NCBI GenBank assembly: GCA_903772945.1
Contig: CAICTM010000299.1
Span: 1 to 50,000, forward strand
Length of the DNA: 50,000 bases
Direction of reading: 5' to 3'
DNA from: Seminavis robusta
Lineage: Eukaryota > Bacillariophyta > Bacillariophyceae > Naviculales > Naviculaceae
Within the stretch, counting starts at the first letter, position 1, and each line of letters begins with the position of its first letter. The notes under the pieces were generated by a model. The model was not told where the DNA came from. It searched no databases and was given only the letters and a program-made list of their open reading frames with translations. Below are positions 1 through 10,636 of this stretch, piece by piece. The position numbers and the translations under genes are program-made.

Positions 1-337
1 ATTGAGGTTTGGCTATGCACAGGCAGGTTAGTCTTGATAGTACTTTTGGATCTTCTGCTTCAGAAGAATGAGTCTGTGGTCTCTGAGAAGCCACCTGGCA
101 TGACTCGCCAGGTTGCTTCTTCCACTGAATCTTGGATGCTCCTGACTGAGTTGTAACTGTGACCTTTCCCCTTGACCCTATCTGCTTGGCTGGGGGCGAG
201 TATTGGCAAGGGGACCAATGCGGGGGCCAAAGGGCTGCACTTTGATGGAATAGAATAGATCCACTCAATCCAAAAAATGTGTGCCTTCAAAAATTGAGGG
301 CCACCGGTACAACGTTCATGATAGCACCCAAAGAAGT
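1..337. other. Left-edge non-coding stretch
   Basis: I see no supported gene here. A 116-codon reading frame on the minus strand (60-410) has no recognisable domain and overlaps the better plus-strand frame that follows. It may be the end of a neighbouring intergenic region. Confidence 0.4.
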
Positions 338-1036
338 ATGATGAGGCTGCGAGCCTTTGTCTCGTCATCGCAAAAGTGGTGCCAAGGCAGAGTCTTTTCA
401 GAAGTGCCATCCACTGGAAACAGTAGGAGCAGTTGGATATGGCACCTTGAGACCCACGAGCAAGAAGATCCTGTTACTGCAGCCGCCAGAGGCCTGCAAG
501 CCCTCCAAGAAGGTCTAGCCGCCAGCAACAACATATGTCCTCCCCACCTTATCATTCTGCAACCCCAGGCACTAAAATCCGTTGATGATTCGCTGCTCTA
601 CTTGCGAGAAGTCTTGCCCATCGGAGCCAAGTTTCTGGAAGAGCACCCGTCGATAGGATCCTTTGGCCGAACCAACGCCCATCAAAAGCCACTCGATACC
701 CACGTGGCTGGAATTTGTCAGCACTTTCCACATCATTCCATCGAGGAATTAGCCTCCTTGTTGGATGTATATCTGCCCACACGGTTAGCATTGAGTACGG
801 CAAATCTCGGCACAACAGCTGCTCCCAATGAGGATGATTGGGAAGCAGTCATGGAGAATACCGACTTGATTCTCTGCGAGAAGGGCAATGATAAGCGCGT
901 TGTAGATCTTTGGAAAAATGTTTGGGCCTCTCAACAAATGGATGAATGCCAGGACACTTTTGCCATTTGTTCCAACGCGGAGGAGAAAATGGAGCTGGAT
1001 AGGATCTTTCATGAGTTTACGCAGCAAAAAGGTTGA
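338..1036 (+). CDS. Hypothetical protein, 232 aa
   Basis: I do not recognise this protein. I chose the first in-frame ATG at 338; the frame extends upstream to 281 only with a GTG. The N-terminus (MMRLRAFVSSSQKW) is basic and hydroxylated with no acidic residue in the first 20 or so, which could be a mitochondrial presequence. The rest is mixed, soluble-looking sequence with several His (around a HVAGICQHFPHHS stretch) and a Glu/Asp-rich C-terminus. No membrane segment or cysteine pattern stands out. It lies directly upstream of a decayed guanylyl cyclase, so it may itself be a remnant or a single exon of a larger gene. A neighbouring reading frame on the minus strand is longer than 250 bp but is no more convincing. 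Confidence 0.4.
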   Translation: MMRLRAFVSSSQKWCQGRVFSEVPSTGNSRSSWIWHLETHEQEDPVTAAARGLQALQEGLAASNNICPPHLIILQPQALKSVDDSLLYLREVLPIGAKFLEEHPSIGSFGRTNAHQKPLDTHVAGICQHFPHHSIEELASLLDVYLPTRLALSTANLGTTAAPNEDDWEAVMENTDLILCEKGNDKRVVDLWKNVWASQQMDECQDTFAICSNAEEKMELDRIFHEFTQQKG

Positions 1037-1359
1037 CGAGCTAGCTGTTGGCGGGATAACATGTGAAGAGGATGTTGTCACAGTCACCGCTCATCAGTCC
1101 ATGAAAAATTTGAATCGAATCGAGCAATCAACAGATGTATGACGGGTGGTGGCGCGCTACTACACTGTACCTGTTCCAGTCGCTCCCAGCAAGTGGACGA
1201 GGTACAAGCAACTATGGACCTTTGACGAGGGCGCGTACGGTACGCACCCTGGCTCCGGCCGCTGGTTTTCCGTACTGGTCGGTATTCATTCTGAGTTCGC
1301 AATTCGTTCTCTTGCTTGCTGACTGCAGCTATTAATAGCTAGCTATCAAGTTAGAGTAA

Positions 1360-3119
1360 GGCTCGGTTGGTCATACTACTGTGAACAACCATCTCTTGAA
1401 TTCTCAGTCTAATCCTGTGGTCGAAGATTTTGGTTTTCCCTTGGGAGTCAACTATGATGACTGGACTCTTCCCCATGGATCCGACGGCCTCTTGGAGATT
1501 TTTCATAACAAAACTGTGATCATCAGCAATGTCGAGGGCATTGTTTATGATTCCTCAGACCCATATCAGGTCACAGCAGCAGAATTCCTTGCCGGCTTTA
1601 ACTCTCAGTTTCTTGGTCCCAATGAAGATCCCACGGAACCAACCGGGTACATTGCCTACCCATTGTAAGTGAACCTCTTGCCCAGTTCTTTTGCTCAACA
1701 GTCCATTTGTATCTGCTAGAATCGTATGAGTCGAGTCCATTTGTATCCTGAACATAACATAATTACGTTGACATATTCGGCAGTTGTGATGCTGCAGATT
1801 CCCTCAACTCAGTGCGGTTGGACAGGTCCATCGATCACACTCCCCGTGGATACTTTTGGTACAATGTGGAAAAGCTACATCCAAAACATTTTGCCGGAAG
1901 GAACAAACGGGGTGGTGGTGGTTTTTTCCAGCTTGTGTGGAGGAACGTTCTCCTATCGTCTGGATGGTAACAAGGGTATATATCTGGGCGGTGGGGACCT
2001 TCATGACCCCCAATACAACTACCTGGGCACGTCCAAGACACTCTATGATATCATGGATGGCACCAGACAGTCTGCAGAAGGGAGCAGCTACTCGGGGCTT
2101 CCCGTGGTAAGTTCCAGAGGCCGCTCGATGTGTGCTGATAGATGCAACGCCTCCCACTCCCCTTTTGCTCCTGATACAGTCCAAAACATACTGTGTCATG
2201 ACGCTCGGCGTCTATCCCTCACAGGATTTTGAAGATGACTATGTCACCAGTGGCCCGGTGATCTTCACAACGTTGGCCGCATTTATCTTTATCTTTACAT
2301 CTCTGGTTTTCATCATCTACGACTGCACCGTTGCAAGACGACAGCGCATTGTCATGCAAAGAGCTCTGGCCTCGGGAGCCAATGTTTCTTCCCTCTTTCC
2401 CGAAAAGGTCAAGCAGCAGCTATATGACGAACAAACACAAGAACAGAAGAAACAGAATACACTCAAAGAGTTCATGACATTGCAGGAATCCACCGACAAA
2501 GCTTCATGCAACAGTAGCAAGCCCATTGCGGATCTCTTTGATATTACCACAATCTTTTTTGTGGTGCGTTCTGTTGGAAGAATCGTGTCAAAGCTGATGC
2601 AGTGTTGTTGACCTAACAAATCACCACCCTGAATTGTCTATGCAGGATTTGGCGGGCTTAGTGGCAAACGAACACCGGTGGAAGTGTTTGAACTCTTGGA
2701 AAATCTATACGGTGCTTTTGATGCTGTTGCAAAGGTGTGCCAGGAACAATCAGGTGTCACTATGGTTGATTCAATCTTTGCTCATCCAGTTGCTGTCTAC
2801 ACATGACAACAGCGCCGCAGAGTCTTCAAAGTTGAAACAGTGAGTTTGTTTAGCTAGTAGGTTAAGGGTTCGAACTATGTGATAGTATATCCTAATGCTG
2901 TTGACTGCTGTTGCTGTGAAAAGATTGGGGGTTGCTATGTTGCAGTTACTGGTACGTTGCTTTGCACTGCTGAGCGTTCCGTGGACTTGCTGCATTTTGA
3001 CAAGGCTCACAGGCCTGCATTGTTACATTTCCCAAATGAAGGCATCCCGGAACCTCAAAAGAATCATGCTTCAATCATGGCCCGCTTCGCACGCGATTGT
3101 ATGTCGGAATTGCCCTGAG
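1360..3119 (+). pseudogene. Receptor-type guanylyl/adenylyl cyclase remnant
   Basis: Pieces of a class III nucleotide cyclase receptor are readable in order. They are an ectodomain fragment (1381-1664, with NYDDWTLPHGSDGLLEIFHN), a second ectodomain exon (about 1784-2106), a membrane segment and juxtamembrane part (2180-2563, FIFIFTSLVFIIYDC then SSLFPEKVKQQLY), and catalytic fragments DLAGL (2646), TPVEVFELLENLYGAFDAVAK (to 2734, another frame), RRVFKVET (2813-2839), IGGCYVAVTG (2924-2951) and PEPQKNHASIMARFARDC (3042-3116). GT-AG introns can be placed at 1665-1783, 2107-2179, 2564-2645, 2735-2812, 2840-2923 and 2952-3041. Breaks: a frameshift inside the second ectodomain exon, a frameshift between DLAG and TPVEVF, a premature TGA at 3117, loss of the second half of the cyclase domain, and no 5' exon. 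The second metal Asp (normally GDCYVA) is Gly. The splice sites outlasted the reading frame, which suggests recent decay. Confidence 0.8.
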
Positions 3120-4102
3120 TTGAAATTGTGGGCAAACCCAAGTCCAGTACATGTAGTATCCTCTCCAATTGTGTTGTCCCGTCGCTGTGATTGCACCGAT
3201 CCCAACAGCAGCCAACTTGGCTCACTGGAAGAGATGGGGACCCATTGTTCTTGGAGGCACTGAACGAGCGGAACAATACTATTGAAGGTTTCCTTCGATC
3301 TAAGTCGGCTGACTACAGTACTTGTAGTCAGTAAGTGATTCACTGTGTAAGTGTACCGGTAGCTGGAATGCACCTTGGTTAAACTGAAAATGGCAAGCTC
3401 TCGCTCTCGCTTTGCCCTTCTGAAGCAAGTCGGCAAGAATGCATTTGGTGGAGAGTGACGGCAAGACAGAAAGCCATCGAACTTAACTACCTTGAAGCAC
3501 GCGGGGCGGTTGCTTCCTTTCCTTCCGTTTTCAACGTAACACGCCAGAACACTATCCACTACGGTACGCCGCATCCAAGGCCAGTGACTAGCTAGTCTAG
3601 TCTAGCTGGACAGAGCAGTTGCTACGTTGCTACTCAGTAGATAGCTGAGGCAGCCCGCTCTTACTGGATCCAGCTTGAACATTTTTCTGAAACATGTCAC
3701 AGATGGAAGAAAGGGTGTGTGTCTCTCGTGGAAGTTTATATAAGTCCGAGTTGAGCATGAGAACGGAGAGCAGGGAGCCAAAAAGCAAGGCACTTTCCTT
3801 GTCTCTTGCTTGTTGCTCTTGCTTCGCTGTACGATGTAGACCATCTTGGAGCGAGACTTTCGGAGTTTTGGTTCGATGCCAGACGAGTGCGTGGGATTGG
3901 TTTTGAAGTGCTGCCATAAGGTTGAAGATAAATGAGGGTTTTGGCGTTAGGAAAACGCCAACGGTTTTGGCACCGTTGCACACGCCAACAAATTTTGAGC
4001 CCGCTGTGGTGGGATGCACACAATTTTCAAAGGCCCTTTTACTGAGTAGTATCGGTTGAATCGAATTCAATCTCCTGTCTCCCTCCTTTCTATTCTTCCA
4101 CC
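3120..4102. other. Intergenic region and promoter of the SET/aminopropyltransferase fusion
   Basis: No supported gene. Minus-strand reading frames of 167 and 199 codons (3071-3574, 3630-4229) show no domain; the second overlaps the start of the next gene antisense. A TATA-like TATATAAG lies at 3737-3744, about 360 bases before the next ATG, which is far for a core promoter unless the leader is long. CTAG-rich tetranucleotide runs occur near 3588-3606. Confidence 0.5.
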
Positions 4103-7100
4103 ATGACAGCAAGAATACCACCCATGTTGCCGTTGTTACTGAGTTTCCTTCTTCTCGTCTCGCTGGCAGTGGGCAAAGAGGCTCCATCCTCGACAGACGA
4201 TGTGCCGAAAAAGCATCGGGGGGTAGCACTGGCGGAACGGCAGATTGACTGGTTGCGTTCCAAGAAGGGTGGGTTCTACAGTCCCAAGATTACCATTCGT
4301 CCTCTCTTTGAATCGGATTCCGATACTGTACCTTTGGGTCTCTTCGCATCCGGAGAAGGATTCCAAAAGGGCGAGACAGTCATGGTAGTACCCCGCCAGT
4401 GGCTGTTGACGACGGGTTCCGAGTTTTCCGAAGACATGTGCCATACCGCCGAGAATCTGGTGCGACAGCGCAAGCTCCAAGACGAGTCGGACTATGAACC
4501 CTATGTGTCGTATGTCTTTAGCAAGGAACGAATCACACTCCCATCGACTTTTTCGAGCCGGGGTAAATCGCTCTTGCTGCTCATTCGAGGACAACAGTTA
4601 CCTCCCGACGATTTGACCAAGGTCAGCTTTGCCCAACACTGCACCCATAGCATGTCCTTGGATCAAGAAGAAGATAAGGAAATGCTTGAATTTGCCTACT
4701 TGACGGTGGTTTCGAGAGCCTGGTCGGACAAGTTGGTACCCGTCTTTGATATGATCAATCATCACAGTGGGCGCTATGCCAATGTCGATAGTACTTCCAT
4801 TTTGACTGGAACGGACGATATTACCGTTCATGCACTGAGGGATATTCCGCCTGGGGAACAGCTCTTTTTGTCTTATATGGATTGCATTGATGAGCAGGGA
4901 TATGAACTGGATTATGTTCTACCCCAAATGCTCCGTGACTTTGGGTTTGTCGATGAATACCCGCAACGGTGGACATTTCCCACACCTACCACCTCCAAAA
5001 ACCCCTATGTATCAACCCCCAAACCCTCCAATGACGAAGAGGAAGACGAAGAAGAGGAGGACGATGATAGTCTAGTCTTTGATATTGACTTTGTCAATGA
5101 AGAAGCCGATGCTCTCTTCAAGGCAGGTAAACTCAAGTCACCGCCCGAAATGAAACTCACATGGCGGACGGGGGAACCCACCGTCGAGCAAATCCAAGTG
5201 TTGGCACAGGAATTGCAACGCATGGAAAAACTCAAGAGCCATGTCATCAAGACGGCCAATCTACTGAAAGATCCCTATGAGCGTTCTGTGACGTTGGATT
5301 ACTACAACTCCCTCACCATTGCCTTGACTTTTGCCACGGCCAACAAGACGTGCACCTTGCCAGAAGACTATAGTTTGGAGGAAGGACAGGTATGTCTCTC
5401 AGGATTTGCGAACGTCGAAGAGGAGGAGGAGATCATCGACACAATGACACTGGAAGATGACCAGGAAGACGACACAGAACCCGAACACAAACCCACCTAC
5501 CATGGCAATAATCCAGATGATTGGATGGCATGTGATGAATTTTGGAAGATTGAAGACGACTACGAACATGTGGAAGAATTCTATTCACACTATCAAGGAT
5601 TGGATATCTATTACGGAAAGGCAGAAGATGACAGTTGCCTGTATTTGGACGGCTACCTTCACACGTGTGCATCCTCTCGTCCTCACTATCATGAGGTCTT
5701 TGTTCACTATCCTGCTCGCTTTTTGGACAAGGTCGAAAGGGTTCTCTTTATTGGTGGAGGAGATTCCATGGTGCTGCATGAAGTCCTCAAGTACCAAGAT
5801 TTGGAGCTCGTCGTGGGATTAGAGTTGGACCAAAGGGTGACCAGAACAACATTCAACACCTTTGGCACACAGCCGCACTTTGACAATGACAAGGTACATT
5901 GGTACTTTGGTGATGCGGCCAAAAGGTAAATAAATCGTCTCTTGCGTTCTTCGCTTTGGGATTTTGATGGATGGAAAAATTGACTAATTCACTGTGCCTC
6001 TTTTGTTTTCGACAGCATGCTGGCACTGCCAAGCAACTACTATGGAAGCTTTGACTTGGTGATTGTTGACATCCTCACAGAAGTTGCAGAGAGCCTGGCA
6101 GTGAATTACGAGCTCAAGGTTATGGAGGCTGCAATGCTTCTCATGAAACCAGGTGGCATCATTGTCAAGAACGAAGATCAAGGCTACGTACCGGGCACAA
6201 ACAAAGACTACACCAAGTACTCTGTCGATTTGATCTACCATGATGTCCCTCTCTATTGTCTTCAAATCTTTGTTGTGGGCAGCAACACCGTTGACTTTCT
6301 GACCGCTCAACCGAAAGATCACAATGTCGAGACAATCTACCTCAAGGGCGTCGATGAGTTTCAATCTCAATTCGATAGCTGGTACAACTTTGGCGGCGAC
6401 GGCACGAGGAAATGTGACCAAGACGAAGCTGCAGAGGAGCAGTTTGAAAGTGATTATACTGTTGGAGTCATGATGATCCTCGAGGCAGAGAGCATTGCTG
6501 TATCACTGGATACAGCAGAGACTTTGAAACCCGTCATCGTTGAAGCTCTGAACACTGCTGGAATCACCGGAGTTGACGCTGTCGATTTCGCTTTCACGGC
6601 TGACGATGGGGTGACGGGGTTCAGTCTAACTATTTTTGCTCAGGAAGGCTACCTGGTCGCGAGGTGCAACCCAGAACTGCGCTACTGCGCTTTCGACATT
6701 CAGCTTTACGGACCAAGTGTGCTGAAGCTTGAGGTTGTCAAAGCATCTCTTATCGCGGCGCTCCAAAGTGCTCAGAACTCCTCCTACCGCTTTGTCACCG
6801 GTGGCATGTCCGGTCTAAATAATGAAGGCAACGGCGTTGGACCTCCCTCTGCAAAAGAATTGTGCAATACCGGTGTTCATGGTACCACAAGCACACGAAC
6901 AGAAGTCCGCAAGGAGAAGCGGCCTGAAGACTTTGATACTCCGAAAGCATCAGGACTGCATGCCTACGACCTTATTTCGCCTCTGAGCCAGTGGCAATCA
7001 CAGAAGCCAACGGGAGCTCAAGTACTCGTACAGCTCGATCTCCCGGTATTTTGGGCCGGCGAAAAAGTGTTTGTGGAGAATCGAGGTGCATGGGTTCCTG

Positions 7101-7594
7101 GGACTGTCACCAACCTCCAAGACGACTATAGATACGACGTCAAGCTAGATGGGCGGCCCAAGATATTGAAAGACGTTGAGGAATCAGAGATGATGAGGGA
7201 CGCAGAACAATTCGACATGACTCTTGTTACGAGGTTCCTCGCTGAGGCCATGGATGTTTTGCTGGAAGCAAACGGACATTCGCTAGAACCAGGTAGCTTC
7301 GCCTACAAGCAAGTCTCTGATGGAAATGGTGTCGGTATTGTTGTTGCAACTCATTGGACGGGGGGGAATATTGTCGCAACATGGGATGGAAGAAATGTCG
7401 TGAGCATCAATTTGTATCTTGCATCGATCAAGAATCACCAAGACATTGTCAATATATATGGGAATCTCGATGAACGCTTGGTTCTGATGTCTCTGGATAT
7501 CTTTCCTCGTGGCGGTGGCAACATTGTCAGTTTCAAGGAAGATCTCCTGAAACAGCCCGTCTGGGCCACGGAAGTCGAGGCTGTTTCTAGTTAG
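4103..7594 (+). CDS. Secreted SET methyltransferase / aminopropyltransferase / inactive AdoMetDC / Tudor fusion, 1133 aa
   Basis: Two exons (4103-5925, 6016-7594) flank a 90-nt GT-AG intron that splits an AGC codon. The start has a strong CCACCATGA context. Domains in order: signal peptide (1-24); SETD3-like SET domain (about 70-295) with the N219-H220 pair and Tyr258 in GEQLFLSY; acidic linkers (310-335, 438-460); spermidine-synthase-like fold (about 498-730) with LYLDGYLH, FIGGGDSMVLHE, VVGLELD and DLVIVDILTE; bacterial-type AdoMetDC-like domain (about 757-865); Tudor/SH3-like segment (about 956-1000); and a C-terminal segment that may be a second AdoMetDC-like fold. In the AdoMetDC part the pyruvoyl-forming ESHxxxHTWPE region reads QEGYLVARCNPE and the TCGD cysteine is missing, so decarboxylation is unlikely. 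Known diatom fusions of this layout were proposed to methylate and transfer long-chain polyamines to silaffins. The acidic linkers and signal peptide fit a secretory or silica-vesicle site. AATAAA lies at 7602. Activity is inferred. Confidence 0.9.
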
Positions 7595-7647
7595 TTGTGC
7601 AAATAAAATGGAATTTACATTTACATATTATGAATACACTCAGTTGT

Positions 7648-9669
7648 TTATGCTTGTACTAAATCGCTCTTGAGCTGGGCCTTGAGCTGTTTGGCCGCCA
7701 TGGCATACCCTCCATCTCCTCCGTCGATAAAATGTATATGCTGGCCATCGACAACATCTTCCAGATAGCACGTCATGAGGGCCGTGTCCGAGAGGTGGAT
7801 TCCGTAATGCAGCATTTGGTCCTTGTGGAGCTGCCCCAGGAGTCTTTCAATAGATTGTGCTTGTTCATCGGAACAATCCAGAATCATTCGCAGCATATCG
7901 TCAAACTTGCGATGGTCCGCATGTTGTCTCATGGATTCAAAGTAGTGTTTATGATCAAAAAGGTTGGTATCCATTTGATGTCCAAAAATTCCCACGGCCA
8001 GGAAAATCTCGGAAACTCGTTCCATAAAGTTTGTCGTCCAGTGGTTGGTGTGATATCGTTTCTCGTCTTCGTAACACTGCCCTACTGTTTTGTAGTAGAG
8101 CAAGTCTGTATTGACCGGATTGGCTTCATCCAGTTTCCCGTCGTAGATTTTGTCCAATTCTCGTAAAACTTGGTCGTATACTTTTGCCGGGGATTCCCCT
8201 TCGCGGGCACAGACCAGCAGAGACATGATCGTTCCTCGTTTGTTGGGTATTGGATTCCATCGACACGACAGTCCTCCCAGTTCTACATCATCTTCATCAT
8301 GCTTCCATTCCACACAGTACTTGTCCTCTTGTCCTTTGATACATGCCTCGGCCACCGTGAGACCTCCTCCTCGAAAGACCGCAACGCATCGTCCCGCGGT
8401 CAATTCGTGTTTGGCCACTTCAATCCGAGCAGCACCACCCGCACTGCTGTGCACTTCTCCCACGGAAATGTGTCCCACTCGTAACCCGAGTTGAAAGTTT
8501 TGCTCGGACAAGCGCTGTAATCGCAAGAGCGCCTCCAAGACCCGCCCAATATCGGTAGGAGGAATCAAAAGTGTGGCTCCATCTCCCCCAAAGACAAACG
8601 GCACATCTTCTTCCAACAATTTGAGGACTACCGAAATGGAGGCGGCCCCAATGGTATTGACATCTTTGTAGCGGCCCTCTTCAATGGCCTTGGTGGAGCC
8701 TTTCACATCGGTAATGACGACGTGCCAGTCGGCAGGTGCCAATTGAAAATGATTGTCGCGTGTAATGTCCTTGAATTCGGTAAAGGATGGTATGGCGGTG
8801 TAAAAGGACTGGGTTTCCCGAAATTTGATACTCACCGACACTCCTTCTCCCGTGGGACTGGGGTAGAGAGTGGATGTCAGTAGTTTTGTCGTGGTGGATT
8901 CCCCCTCTTGTGGTTCTTGTTCTTGCTCTTGCGTGGCATGCAATTTTTGCATTTGCTCTTCCACTTGTTCCTGCAACAAACTTCGATGGACCCAATCGGC
9001 GTGTTTTTCCCACCAGGACTTTTGGCTTTCTCTTTCCTCCCGTTCTTCCTGCCAGGCATCCACGTCCACTCCATTCATTACAATCGAGCCAAAGCGGACC
9101 GTAGAAGAAGACCTGTGGCCGATTTCTTCTAGGTTTTCTGATTTGCCGTCGTTATGATCACCATCATCACTATCAAGAAAGCTCACAGAACCGTCCAGTT
9201 TCTTGGCAAGAGTTGTAGTAGACGTTTCTTCTTCTTCTTCTGCTGACTTGTCGTCGTCGTCGTCGTTGTCATGATCATCATCACCACCATCACCGTCACG
9301 AAAGCTCACAGAGGCACCAAGATTTTTGGGAATCGTTGTGGCAGTCGACTCCTCGACTTGAGATTCCGAGCCTTGATCCATAAGGATCGCTTCTTCGTCT
9401 AATGTTGCCTGTTCCACGCTTTGGACCACGCTGTCTTCTTCATCATCTGACGTTGCCACGGTGGAAGCCGTCGCGGAGGATACGCGAGAAAGCTGTTCGT
9501 CCTTCAGACTATCGGGGGCCTTGTCCACTTTGCACAAGCTCGTTGCTGACTCGTGGTCGTGAGTAGAGGGTTCTGTAGTACAAGTAGCACCAGAGTTCTG
9601 TTCCGATAGAGGAGACGCAATGATTGGTTTGTGAAAAGGGTCGTCCGCAACAGGATGGATCGTGGTCAT
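7648..9669 (-). CDS. DUF3095 protein with acidic N-terminal extension, 673 aa
   Basis: Single-exon gene, tail to tail with the fusion gene (53 bp between stop codons). Residues 1 to about 285 are low-complexity and very acidic (runs of Asp and Glu) and show no domain. From about 285 to the end it matches the DUF3095 family, with TDVKGSTKAIEEGRYKDVN, VPFVFGGDGATLLIPP and LGLRVGHISVGEVHSS. These resemble the metal- and nucleotide-contact parts of class III cyclase folds (FGGDG, GLRVGHISVG). The family is mainly bacterial and its reaction is not established, so I do not claim cyclase activity. No presequence or membrane segment is visible, so a cytosolic place is likely. The acidic extension looks eukaryotic and suggests an acquired bacterial domain that has been domesticated. 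Confidence 0.85.
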   Translation of the reverse strand: MTTIHPVADDPFHKPIIASPLSEQNSGATCTTEPSTHDHESATSLCKVDKAPDSLKDEQLSRVSSATASTVATSDDEEDSVVQSVEQATLDEEAILMDQGSESQVEESTATTIPKNLGASVSFRDGDGGDDDHDNDDDDDKSAEEEEETSTTTLAKKLDGSVSFLDSDDGDHNDGKSENLEEIGHRSSSTVRFGSIVMNGVDVDAWQEEREERESQKSWWEKHADWVHRSLLQEQVEEQMQKLHATQEQEQEPQEGESTTTKLLTSTLYPSPTGEGVSVSIKFRETQSFYTAIPSFTEFKDITRDNHFQLAPADWHVVITDVKGSTKAIEEGRYKDVNTIGAASISVVLKLLEEDVPFVFGGDGATLLIPPTDIGRVLEALLRLQRLSEQNFQLGLRVGHISVGEVHSSAGGAARIEVAKHELTAGRCVAVFRGGGLTVAEACIKGQEDKYCVEWKHDEDDVELGGLSCRWNPIPNKRGTIMSLLVCAREGESPAKVYDQVLRELDKIYDGKLDEANPVNTDLLYYKTVGQCYEDEKRYHTNHWTTNFMERVSEIFLAVGIFGHQMDTNLFDHKHYFESMRQHADHRKFDDMLRMILDCSDEQAQSIERLLGQLHKDQMLHYGIHLSDTALMTCYLEDVVDGQHIHFIDGGDGGYAMAAKQLKAQLKSDLVQA

Positions 9670-10118
9670 GATGGAGCCTCACTACTAGTACGTTCAAGGG
9701 AGTTGGTCAGTTAAAAGAAACAAGTCCAATTTGTGCGCACAGACTCCACTCAGCAAAAGGAAGAAGAATGAGACTGGACGGAGTGCTCGTGCAGTTTGCT
9801 GGACATTCACAAAAGTGTTGCTATTGTCGAAAAAGCTCGAGCTCTCTTTTGTTTGGGTTGTGGGCAATGTGGCGACTCCGGAACAACGTCGGCACCAGCT
9901 GGAATGACCGTGAACAAAATCCTTGTAAATCTTTGATCAATCAGAACCCAGGGCGTTAACACTTTTATACCCTCAATTGTAAGAGACTTCAACAGATGAC
10001 ACCTGAAGTTCACAAAAGATCCATCAGGAGTCTAAAAGAGCCCGCGAGAACAGAAAGCAGAATACTGTGTGGTACCGGTACCAGCTTGCAAAGCTGCTTT
10101 GAGGTTTACTCACCGTCT
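9670..10118. other. Divergent intergenic region between DUF3095 and oxygenase genes
   Basis: Promoter space for the minus-strand DUF3095 gene, whose ATG is at 9669, and for the plus-strand oxygenase farther right. I see no supported coding frame. GGTACCGGTACC palindromic sequence occurs near 10071. Confidence 0.4.
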
Positions 10119-10523
10119 GGACCTCTGTGGAAACTCGAGTCGTGCTACTTTTCGTCTCCTAAATCCTTTTGATCGTCTCCTATTTAATGGATTTCGTCTC
10201 CTAAAAATAGGAGACAAAACGGATCGTCTCCTAAATCTTTTGTCTCCTCTTAAAACGTCTCCTATTTTCAACGGATCGTCTCCTATTCTCAACGGATCGT
10301 CTCTTAAGTGTACCATGTAAACTGTATGGTATCGTCTCCTAAATCTTTCGGATCATCTCCTATTTTGAAATTTTCGTCTCCTAATTGGAATGTCTCCTAC
10401 TGAATCGTCTCCTAAATATAGGAGACGATTGCTTTCGTCTCTTAAATCATTTCGATCGTCTCCTATTCCTCGGTGTATCGTCTCCTAAGTATTTTGCCAC
10501 GAATGACGTTTCCACAGAGGTCC
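10119..10523. repeat. Array of GTCTCCTA motifs bounded by a perfect 16-bp inverted repeat
   Basis: A 405-bp block begins with GGACCTCTGTGGAAAC (10119-10134) and ends with its exact reverse complement (10508-10523). Between them I count fourteen exact copies of GTCTCCTA, twelve in the plus orientation and two reversed, plus four one-mismatch versions. They are usually preceded by A/T-C and spaced irregularly at about 15-35 bp. An imperfect TACCAT/ATGGTA palindrome sits almost exactly at the midpoint (about 10310-10331). I find no target-site duplication. It could be a MITE-like element or a regulatory array placed 114 bp before an oxygenase start codon. Irregular spacing argues against satellite DNA and against CRISPR. 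Confidence 0.75.
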
Positions 10524-10568
10524 TGTGAAAAGGTTTCAGATTGCAGAGTCGAGTTAAAAATTCTGGAT

Positions 10569-10610
10569 CACATCCATCTTCCTTCACATCCATCTTCCTT
10601 CACATCCATC
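10569..10610 (+). repeat. Short tandem repeat CACATCCATCTTCCTT, about 2.6 units
   Basis: The 16-bp unit occurs at 10569-10584 and 10585-10600, with a partial third copy, in the probable 5' leader of the oxygenase gene. It is simple replication slippage or a pyrimidine-rich leader element. Confidence 0.7.
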
Positions 10611-10636
10611 GCCCTCCTTGTATCATCCCACCGATA

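Noticed and set aside
2861..2880. tRNA-like GGGTTCGAAC string
   Set aside because: It lies in an intron of the cyclase remnant and no cloverleaf can be drawn around it.
3630..4229. 199-codon minus-strand frame
   Set aside because: No domain, and it overlaps the signal peptide of the fusion gene.
10119..10523. CRISPR-like array
   Set aside because: Spacing is irregular, the unit is only 8 bp and occurs in both directions; the context is eukaryotic.
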